From assembly GCA_964627605.1 (NCBI GenBank), contig CAZVGZ010000039.1, forward strand, positions 1-29,662: a stretch of 29,662 nt of DNA, in the 5' to 3' direction. The translations under genes and the position numbers were made by a program. Positions 23,387 to 29,662 of the stretch are shown here, in pieces (within the stretch, counting starts at the first letter, position 1; every line of letters begins with the position of its first letter). The notes under the pieces are model-generated. The model saw nothing but the letters and a program-made list of their open reading frames with translations, did no database searches and was not told where the DNA came from. The stretch comes from CAZVGZ01 sp964627605 (GTDB lineage Bacteria > Latescibacterota > MWCZ01 > CAZVGZ01).

Positions 23387-23878
23387 TCACTCGGTGCACT
23401 CACTTGATCCTGGCTGGTGTACCGGCCGCTCAGCGATTGAACCATCGGCAAGACGGCAGTAGCTGTCATATCCCTGCACGCCCTGGGATATGCGTATGAC
23501 CCGACCACCGCGCTGAAAACCGTCTTTCCCATAGGCGCCATATCCGGTGCCCCGCCCATAGCACAGATCGACCCCGTCCAGAGAGCCTATGTAATCGTTT
23601 ACATGTTCATGACCGACAAATACCGCTTGAACACGGTTGTCTGTTTTGAGAGCATCGAACAGCTCATCGTCACCTTCAAGTTCGGACCCCTCAGCCATGA
23701 AGGCGGCGCAGGCACATGCCAGCATGCCAGCATTGGACGGGTGGTCGGCCGCCGGGCATCCGTATATCTCCGCGATATACGCGCCGTGGTCTCTGCGGCT
23801 CGGATCGAGTACTTGTCGCGGGTAGTGCGAACGCGCTGTGGCGGCGAGCGCGGGGAGGAATCGTTCGTATCGGTACAT
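23387..23878 (-). CDS. probable chimeric ORF: helical N-terminus joined to C-terminal half of a metallophosphoesterase
   Basis: This is a 163-residue ORF. ATG at 23878 is chosen because AAAGGTG lies about 10 bases upstream; a GTG four codons earlier is weaker. Residues about 76-163 match the end of calcineurin-like phosphoesterases: VQAVFVGHEHVNDY (GHxHxND, H90, H92), then DLCYGRGTGYGAYG and RGGRVIRI. The N-terminal motifs of that fold (DxH, GDxxD, GNHD), which supply the other metal ligands, are absent. Residues 1-75 (YRYERFLPALAATARSHYPR ... AEGSELEGDDELFDAL) are helical and belong to something else, perhaps a toroid lyase or heparinase-like N-terminus. It lies 134 bases after the GH38 stop. 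Alone it could not form a normal active site. Confidence 0.55.
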   Translation of the reverse strand: MYRYERFLPALAATARSHYPRQVLDPSRRDHGAYIAEIYGCPAADHPSNAGMLACACAAFMAEGSELEGDDELFDALKTDNRVQAVFVGHEHVNDYIGSLDGVDLCYGRGTGYGAYGKDGFQRGGRVIRISQGVQGYDSYCRLADGSIAERPVHQPGSSECTE

Positions 23879-24012
23879 GGAAATCGTCACCTTTCTCGGT
23901 CAGTTTCTTGCGTCTGTGAAGCGTTCTGACGCTAGTACGTTTTCGCCTAACAGCCCTGCATTGCGAGTTACACATCGGTCCTTCGCGTCGCACATCTCGT
24001 CATGCAGCCATA

Positions 24013-27000
24013 TTAGCAGACTCGTTTATAGTCCGCTTTGCCGTTGCACGTGAGCTTCACCCACGCCCAGAACTTCGTGCCGTTGGCGTTGGAAATGGCG
24101 AACCGCATTGTTGTCTCGGCGCGCGGAACGATCGTCATGCCCGCATGCGCCGGTTCGATATTGCACAGACCGTGCGCACCTGCTAACTCACCCCACGTTT
24201 CCAATGGAGTCAACAGCACCAGTTCCACATCCAACGATTCCCACCACGGGTTGCTAACATGCGCCACGATTTCGTCGCCATCCAACACAACCCGCCACTC
24301 AGGCTCACGCTCCTTGACGATATCTGTGGTGTTTCGCCATGTGGAGTCTCTATCGTTGAGCTCGACGTTGGTACTCCTGCCAACCTCCAAGACATCCTGG
24401 TACGTCTGGCCTGCATGCTCCATGCGCGCCTTGATAAGGCCAGTCCGTTCATTCGTGTTGAAGGCCATCGTTATCTCCCTCACCAAATGCCCACGTGGCG
24501 GGATATCGTACGGAATATCCGAGGGAAGGGCGCTCCACCGGTGCGGTGCGACGATCTTCGCTGAGCCCGTGATCGACTTGTCAGTGCAGTTATTCACTAT
24601 CCACACACGTAGCCGACCGACGGTTGGATGTGAACCACCTTGTTTCTCGATGGGCAACTCGCCGTCGATGTAGATGCCGACAGGCAAGTACCCCGTGGGG
24701 TGGGCGCCGACATTATGCTTCCAGTGACGGCACCATATAGGTTGAGTCGCCGCAGTCCGTGGACCGAGTTCCACGTTGCCCAAAGACGACCAGTCGGACG
24801 TGTCGGGCACAAGCCGGACTGTTTCGATCGCAAACGGATCGAACCCCCATTCCAACGAGCCATCCGCAATGTCTATACGCTCGATGTCTTCCTCCATCAT
24901 TGTCGCGTTGTATGCCGCGCTGAGCGAATCTCCAAGAGATAACCTGCCCGAAGATTCCCTACCACTAGCATTATATGCCCGTACGACGACTCCGTTGCGT
25001 GGATCGCTGGCGGTGTTTTCGAACCGAGCTGTGTGATTGCCAACCGGTTTGATGGCTGTAATTACTGCGTCGGCTGTATCCAGCGTTACGAAACTGCGGG
25101 AAGGAGGCAACGCGGCGCCGTCGCCGAACGGGACTACGCTGCTCAACGGATTGAGGAAATCGTATCCTGCGCGTATGACGTCGCCGTCACGCCAGGAACC
25201 GTCATGCGGGTAGAGCCCGTATTGGAACACCATAGTGCGGTGTTCCGGCACAAATCTACCTGCCTTGAGATGACTCGCAGACCAGTTCGAGGTATGCGTC
25301 AGGAACATAGTGAGCGTACCGTCCGGCTCCATGGACACCGAGCCGGTACCGGAGGTGAGATATGCGAACCCATAACTGTCTACCGGCCCTGGGTTCTCTC
25401 GGAAATCGCATCCATCCGGTAACACGATTCGTGCGTCGCGCGCCAGGTCGCCATCGATTTTGGCAAGCACATCGGATAGTCCGTCATACGAGGTGGCTGA
25501 TATGACGATCACCGGCATGGCAGGCCAGTCGTCGGGCAAAGTGCTGTCCTCGGCGACAACTACCGACCAGCCCTGGTGTGCTTCGTCAACTTCTATACGA
25601 TCCCGCACTGCTCCCGGTAGACGATTTAGTAATTCCTCGGTATACGTATTGTTTCCCGCAACCGAGATCGTCACCCATTCGGCGCTCAGTTCTATATCTT
25701 CAAGACGCGGTTTGAGCGTATTGTCGTACGCCGCAGTCGCGCCAAACGGACCATGCGTGCCATCGAGTCCAGATATCCGAACGTCGTCGTCGTCATCGTG
25801 GTACGGCGTACATGTCACGCCTACACCGGCCAGCGATTTCATCAGTGGTCCGAGTCGCTGTTCGATCTCATCGTCATGCGGAGTAATCAGACCCGCGAGT
25901 CCGACATTCAAGCTCGTCTCATCGCCAATATCGACTCGCGCGGACCATCCGGCTTCTGCCCAGTTGTACACCGGATACACAACGCAGCCCGATTCTCTGA
26001 CCGGACCCTTGGTGCGGTAATCGAAGGCTGTTTTACCGCGTCGAGCGACAAGTGTGCCGAAGCGGTCTTCAAAGATCGGCAGCGATCCCCTAAGCGCCAG
26101 CGGCGTGGCGACCACGAACAGGTTGTCCTCCTGGATATATCCGTCCAACATTACGTTCGCCTCGATGCGGCGCTGACCAGGACGCACCGAGAGTGTGCGC
26201 ACGTATGTGCAGAGACTACCCAGTTGACCCTTGATGGTGGCTACCTGTTTCGTCGGTGATGATTCGACCTCCACATCCGCCCTACTGTCTGATGCCCACA
26301 CCCGTTCGCCCAGCGTCCAGAGTTCCCACGATGCTTCCGAACGGCTGTTTAACTCCCTCAGCGCACCCAGGTCGTTGCCGACGCCCTTGCTTTGGTCGAT
26401 CAACTCACGACCCGTTTCGCGGTCAACTAGGCTCAATATCCCACCGCCTCGCTCGGGATCAAGCGTGATGGTCCAGTACTCGTTCTGCAGGACTGTTCCA
26501 CCGACGGGTTCGAGATCTGTGCACTTATCGGAGCTGTCATGCAACGTCAGCGTCGTATATCCAACGCTAGGTACCGCATCGACAAGCACCTCGACGTTGT
26601 CGCCGATCATTTCGCTCTTCAATACATCGCCATTCAACGTGTGGGCTTCAACGTTATCGGCGTCAGCAGGTTTGTCGATGATTAATACACCACCACGGTC
26701 CCAGTTCATCGGGTTGAATACGACGACGGGCTCGCCAACATCCGGTGTTTCGACTCCGTCGGCGATGAACTGTGTTGCCGCACGAAGGCACCCATGACCC
26801 AGTTCGAGCGCCTCTCTGTAACCGGCCATGGTGTCGAGGTACGACGCATCGCACGGCGTGCCCGTCAGTGCGTCGTGGTGCTGTCCGAATATCACCTGTC
26901 GCCACGCCATATCAAGCGGGATATCCGGGTACACAGCCCCCATGAGCGACGCGAACGTGCACCAACGCTCGGCTTCAGTAAGAGCGTTCTCGCACATCCG

Positions 27001-28701
27001 GTTGGCGATCTTCATTTCGGATCGGGAGTTTTGCGTGCCAATATGGTATTGCGTGGCGTTGCGACTTGTTAGTCGCAATGGCGCGTCGTCGGCCAACAAT
27101 GTTTCGACGAACTCCTCAGGACCCGACATTATAATCTTCGGATACGATTTAGCCATCTCATCGGCGGCGCCGACCATCCATGCGCTGGGAGCCGAGAAAT
27201 CGTGCGCATCACACACAAAGTGACGCTTCATCCCGAATGACTGTTTTTCCGCCAGGAGCGACGCCGTGGAAGTGCGTAGGTCGTCGATGCTGCGACTGGA
27301 CCACCCGTAAGATGTGCGCACAGTAGGTAGAGAGGTGCCATCGAGCGACATGTGCTGGAATATTGGTGGGAATCCGAAGATGTATTTACACCACAATACG
27401 CCGATGTGTCCGGATTTCGCCAGGATCTGACTCAGCTGAGGAGTGTGTCCGAATACGTCCCATGAATGGTATACACGCGGGTCTCCGCCAAGGAAATAGC
27501 GATGAAAGCAGTGACCATACAGGATATTTCGTATGAGCGCCTCGCCTGAGCAGTTATTCTCGTTCGGCTCATTGTACGAACTGCCAACCGTCAGCCGGCC
27601 TTCCCTGACCAGATCGAAGACAGCGGTACGGTAGTCGGGATATTCATCAACGAAAGGCTTGACGTAATCAATTTCGTGGATAAATGCGCGATACTGGGGG
27701 TCGCCGATACAGCCATCAAGCATCTGACGTGTTATTTCCAGCGAGTCAAGGTTGTAACAGTGCTGGTCTGCAACCCATACTGGGTCGCAATGGAAGCCCT
27801 CCATTACATGCAAGTTGCCGTGTGTCGGTAATCGCGGTATTGTAACAGATGCAGAGACCGCGCCAGATGTACTGGCGATTGTGACCACCGCTTCGCTTCC
27901 CGGAGGAACTTCCGCCAATGGCGCACCGAGACGAATACCTCGAACCTCGCCCGGTGCGATTTCGTCAAAGCCTACGCCGGAACCCCGGCTCCCGTCGTCG
28001 AGATGTGCAGCGATGTCATCGACAATGACCGCTTCACCGCCGTTATTCACCAATATGGCGTCCACCTCTACGGTGGGCGCATCGGCTGTACCGCGCCAGT
28101 ATCCCGATGGGCGAATCAGTGCGACTCCGAGACCACTCGGTACCATTTGAACCACACCTGCGCTCACAACATGATGCCAGTGATGCCGAGCAGACGCTCC
28201 GCCGGTGACCTTGAGCATCAGGCAGTGTTGGCCTGGCAAAAGATGAGCGACTCCAGGCGCAGCTCGTCGACCGATCTCCTTTCCATCGAGCAGAACCTGA
28301 ACGAGAGGTGGATTTGGCCCCGGTACGTCCTCTACGATGACCGCGATATCCGCCTCTTCCTCAACATCGATGTAGGTCGCCGCATACACGACGCCGTCTC
28401 CGTTGAACGCGCTAGGTGGTGCGCACCCTTCGGCCGCACTTAGGCGCTCCCATGCGCTGGCACCAGGCGAGGTGGGATTCGGATGCCGCATACCTTCTTT
28501 TGGAGTAATCGTCCTCTCGCCGCCCAGAAAGTCCTCATCCACGCTATCGAGTAAGCCGATTGCACGGTCACGGAAGAATCTCCCAGGGCCGTTAGGAGTG
28601 AATGGACCGGTAACGAGCCATTCGTTGATCCGACGTCCCTGTCCCAACTCAGCACAGGTATATATGGGACGACCGTCTATCCAGCGTGTCGTTTGGCGCA
28701 T
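24013..28701 (-). CDS. very large GH38-family alpha-mannosidase-like protein
   Basis: This is a 1562-residue protein. ATG at 28701 is chosen (GGGAG six bases upstream); a TTG at 28716 is the alternative. GH38 signs lie in the middle: HCDPVW (H304, D306 zinc ligands), SWDVFGHTPQLSQIL with D415 as nucleophile, and QHHDALTGT at 607-615. The catalytic domain is therefore about 298-640. It follows about 300 residues of strand-rich sequence, with a possible carbohydrate-binding or jelly-roll part (residues 100-190), and precedes about 900 residues of strand-rich domains. No signal peptide is seen. Alpha-mannosidases release terminal mannose from glycans; the exact linkage is unknown. A promoter-like pair lies at 28821-28850. 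Confidence 0.9.
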   Translation of the reverse strand: MRQTTRWIDGRPIYTCAELGQGRRINEWLVTGPFTPNGPGRFFRDRAIGLLDSVDEDFLGGERTITPKEGMRHPNPTSPGASAWERLSAAEGCAPPSAFNGDGVVYAATYIDVEEEADIAVIVEDVPGPNPPLVQVLLDGKEIGRRAAPGVAHLLPGQHCLMLKVTGGASARHHWHHVVSAGVVQMVPSGLGVALIRPSGYWRGTADAPTVEVDAILVNNGGEAVIVDDIAAHLDDGSRGSGVGFDEIAPGEVRGIRLGAPLAEVPPGSEAVVTIASTSGAVSASVTIPRLPTHGNLHVMEGFHCDPVWVADQHCYNLDSLEITRQMLDGCIGDPQYRAFIHEIDYVKPFVDEYPDYRTAVFDLVREGRLTVGSSYNEPNENNCSGEALIRNILYGHCFHRYFLGGDPRVYHSWDVFGHTPQLSQILAKSGHIGVLWCKYIFGFPPIFQHMSLDGTSLPTVRTSYGWSSRSIDDLRTSTASLLAEKQSFGMKRHFVCDAHDFSAPSAWMVGAADEMAKSYPKIIMSGPEEFVETLLADDAPLRLTSRNATQYHIGTQNSRSEMKIANRMCENALTEAERWCTFASLMGAVYPDIPLDMAWRQVIFGQHHDALTGTPCDASYLDTMAGYREALELGHGCLRAATQFIADGVETPDVGEPVVVFNPMNWDRGGVLIIDKPADADNVEAHTLNGDVLKSEMIGDNVEVLVDAVPSVGYTTLTLHDSSDKCTDLEPVGGTVLQNEYWTITLDPERGGGILSLVDRETGRELIDQSKGVGNDLGALRELNSRSEASWELWTLGERVWASDSRADVEVESSPTKQVATIKGQLGSLCTYVRTLSVRPGQRRIEANVMLDGYIQEDNLFVVATPLALRGSLPIFEDRFGTLVARRGKTAFDYRTKGPVRESGCVVYPVYNWAEAGWSARVDIGDETSLNVGLAGLITPHDDEIEQRLGPLMKSLAGVGVTCTPYHDDDDDVRISGLDGTHGPFGATAAYDNTLKPRLEDIELSAEWVTISVAGNNTYTEELLNRLPGAVRDRIEVDEAHQGWSVVVAEDSTLPDDWPAMPVIVISATSYDGLSDVLAKIDGDLARDARIVLPDGCDFRENPGPVDSYGFAYLTSGTGSVSMEPDGTLTMFLTHTSNWSASHLKAGRFVPEHRTMVFQYGLYPHDGSWRDGDVIRAGYDFLNPLSSVVPFGDGAALPPSRSFVTLDTADAVITAIKPVGNHTARFENTASDPRNGVVVRAYNASGRESSGRLSLGDSLSAAYNATMMEEDIERIDIADGSLEWGFDPFAIETVRLVPDTSDWSSLGNVELGPRTAATQPIWCRHWKHNVGAHPTGYLPVGIYIDGELPIEKQGGSHPTVGRLRVWIVNNCTDKSITGSAKIVAPHRWSALPSDIPYDIPPRGHLVREITMAFNTNERTGLIKARMEHAGQTYQDVLEVGRSTNVELNDRDSTWRNTTDIVKEREPEWRVVLDGDEIVAHVSNPWWESLDVELVLLTPLETWGELAGAHGLCNIEPAHAGMTIVPRAETTMRFAISNANGTKFWAWVKLTCNGKADYKRVC

Positions 28702-28820
28702 GAGGATCTCCCGCAATGCAAATCGTGTTAGGTGGTTGATCTCTCTCGAAACCTGCAGTCTCTCAAATGAGGTTGAGAAGGTTTATCGAAATAGAGTCCG
28801 CCGTAGGGGCAGGCCGCACG

Positions 28821-28850
28821 GCTATAGAGATATCACAATGGCGCGGTCAA
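28821..28850 (-). promoter_or_regulatory. possible promoter of the GH38 gene
   Basis: On the minus strand TTGACC (28845-28850) and TATAGC (28821-28826) are 18 bases apart, close to the sigma-70 consensus. It would give a leader of about 110 bases. Confidence 0.4.
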
Positions 28851-28927
28851 TCAAAGTGAGCATCCAATTTTTGTTGTGCGACATCCATGGCTCGGCGCGT
28901 ACATAGCGAGTCGTTCCTTTTGCCGGA

Positions 28928-29160
28928 TCAAAAAGCGACAAATCGTTTTGTAGGTCCCCACCATGCTATATCGTAGTAAATGGACTCCGCCGCTATTCCG
29001 CGCGGCAAACCGACAACGGTGTTGTAGCGATCGTGACCAGCATTCGGATATACGCGGCCGTCGCTCATCGTTAGGCGCACAATCGGCACTCCCGGCGACA
29101 AGCAATGCTGATCTGCCCTGACCTGCCCCCCTGAAACCGGTCCGGAGTTAATGTTATATT
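28928..29160 (-). pseudogene. possible protein-coding remnant of unknown family
   Basis: The minus-strand frame reads RLTMSDGRVYPNAGHDRYN and continues to SIYYDIAWWGPTKRF before a stop at 28928. Its composition looks like a real protein, but its upstream end has no start or binding site and overlaps the opposite-strand SDR remnant. I do not recognise the family. It may be the tail of a lost gene. Confidence 0.25.
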
Positions 29161-29188
29161 TCGACCGATTTTCAGAGGAGGCGAACCA

Positions 29189-29467
29189 ATCGCAACTGTA
29201 CTGTGAGTGTACAATGAGCCAGCTAAGCGCCAATTCAGCCAACAAAAAAGGAGCTTGCGAGTTTTTGGTGGAGGAGAGGTCAAAGGGCTTGATGTGGCTG
29301 TGTGGGACCAGGTGATGGCGACCAATCTGCGTGGCGTGTTTATGGTAACCAAAGCGTTTCTGCCTGTGATGTCAAAAGCTGACGGAGGTACGGTTGAGAG
29401 TCTTGGGGGCGCTTTTCCAAAATCACTCCAACGACATGAGGGATCACGTCATCACCGCGTTCGATGA
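29189..29467 (+). pseudogene. short-chain dehydrogenase remnant
   Basis: VWDQVMATNLRGVFMVTKAF and PVMSKADGGTV match the central N-helix region of SDRs. The cofactor loop (TGxxxGIG), the NNAG motif and the YxxxK active site are all missing. In the same frame, 18 bases further up, AGAGGAGG is followed by ATC GCA ACT GTA CTG TGA: a likely old start (ATG to ATC) that runs straight into a stop. After 29393 similarity ends and the frame closes at 29467. This is decay by deletion and point change, not a shortened gene. Confidence 0.6.
29248..29262 (+). repeat. left copy of a 15-base inverted repeat (right copy 29578-29592)
   Basis: AAGGAGCTTGCGAGT at 29248-29262 is the exact reverse complement of 29578-29592. 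The right copy is one arm of the tRNA-Leu terminator. The two enclose most of the SDR remnant, 315 bases apart. Confidence 0.7.
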
Positions 29468-29520
29468 TGACCCTATCGCCTTCGCGGATGTCTTTGCGGA
29501 TTCACTAAGACGAATCGAAG

Positions 29521-29541
29521 TGCACCAAATTTGCACCAAAT
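29521..29541. repeat. pair of direct repeats, 11-base period
   Basis: TGCACCAAAT occurs at 29521-29530 and again at 29532-29541, one base apart, placing both on the same face of the helix. They could be a binding site or chance. Confidence 0.4.
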
Positions 29542-29559
29542 CGACTTTTTGGCCCAAAA

Positions 29560-29592
29560 GGAGAAGAGCCTGCGAATACTCGCAAGCTCCTT
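29560..29592 (-). terminator. intrinsic terminator of tRNA-Leu
   Basis: On the minus strand GAGCTTGCGA, loop GTAT, TCGCAGGCTC forms ten positions with one U.G pair (29566-29589), and TTCTCCTTTT follows. It lies 14 bases beyond the tRNA 3' end. Confidence 0.65.
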
Positions 29593-29606
29593 GATTTACA
29601 ATTGGA

Positions 29607-29662
29607 TGCCGAAGGTGGGACTCGAACCCACACGTCCTCGCGGACACCGGATTTTGAGTCCG
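29607..29662 (-). tRNA. tRNA-Leu (anticodon CAA), 5' part cut by window edge
   Basis: Minus strand, from the anticodon stem to the 3' end: anticodon loop CTCAAAA with anticodon CAA, a long class II variable arm (GTCCGCGAGGAC), T-arm GTGGG TTCGAGT CCCAC, acceptor CTTCGGC and discriminator A at 29607. CCA is not encoded. The acceptor 5' strand and D-arm lie beyond the window. The long variable arm with CAA identifies leucine. Confidence 0.9.

Larger units (their letters stand above)
28702..29188. other. intergenic debris region
   Basis: 487 bases with no sound gene. It includes the GH38 promoter-like pair and the possible minus-strand remnant at 28928-29160. A strong AGAGGAGG lies at 29174-29181, followed at the expected distance by ATC, not ATG. 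Confidence 0.5.

Noticed and set aside
25460..26797. Long plus-strand open frames opposite the GH38 gene
   Set aside because: They are S/T/P/R-rich antisense shadows of a frame with clear GH38 motifs.
29248..29592. The inverted repeat as ends of an insertion sequence
   Set aside because: No transposase lies between, no target duplication is seen, and one copy is part of the tRNA terminator.

Overview
The window looks like a chromosomal stretch of a bacterium with an outer membrane. It encodes a secreted beta-barrel protein with an aromatic last residue, uses ATG/GTG starts with Shine-Dalgarno sites, and has intrinsic terminators and tRNA genes that do not encode CCA. Housekeeping genes (guaA, purA, glutamate-type dehydrogenase, tRNA-Lys, tRNA-Leu) alternate with large carbohydrate-active enzymes (GH106-like, GH38, a helical-toroid lyase-like protein). 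Such a mix is common in polysaccharide-degrading uncultured lineages such as Poribacteria or Latescibacteria. That placement is inference and rests on no marker gene.

Layout. 1-230: a decayed IS3-family transposase fragment. 243-3269 (minus): a tightly overlapping operon, guaA - TPR protein - ~101-aa protein. 3511-3608: three tandem intrinsic terminators for the minus-strand gene above them. 3606-5792 (minus): a beta-barrel protein, a small ORF and a secreted protein with three internal repeats; a terminator hairpin at 4967-4993 divides the group. 6258-8381 (minus): glutamate-type dehydrogenase and a YaaA-family protein. 8893-12726 (plus): GH106-like hydrolase translationally coupled to an unknown protein that appears frameshifted. 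A two-way terminator at 12744-12783 separates it from tRNA-Lys and purA (minus). 14454-16253 (plus): ClC chloride transporter with CBS domains. 16588-20770 (plus): lyase-like protein and a GT39-like membrane glycosyltransferase fused to TPRs. 20810-23361 (plus): SDR, zinc-ribbon protein and Trm112-type methyltransferase. 23387-28701 (minus): a very large GH38 enzyme and a short ORF that looks chimeric. 28702-29662: a debris zone with an SDR remnant, repeats, and tRNA-Leu cut by the window edge.

How the genes work together. guaA and purA are the two branch-point enzymes from IMP to GMP and AMP but lie in separate, oppositely placed units here. The GH106-like, lyase-like and GH38 genes point to glycan turnover. 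The GT39-TPR gene points to lipid-linked sugar transfer in the inner membrane. I see no CRISPR array, prophage or recognisable defence system. The most unusual items are the chimeric ORF at 23387-23878, the frameshifted partner of the GH106-like gene, the three-repeat secreted protein, the purA leader hairpin with U-run, the six-codon leader ORF overlapping the ClC start, and the mutually exclusive hairpins at 6079-6118.
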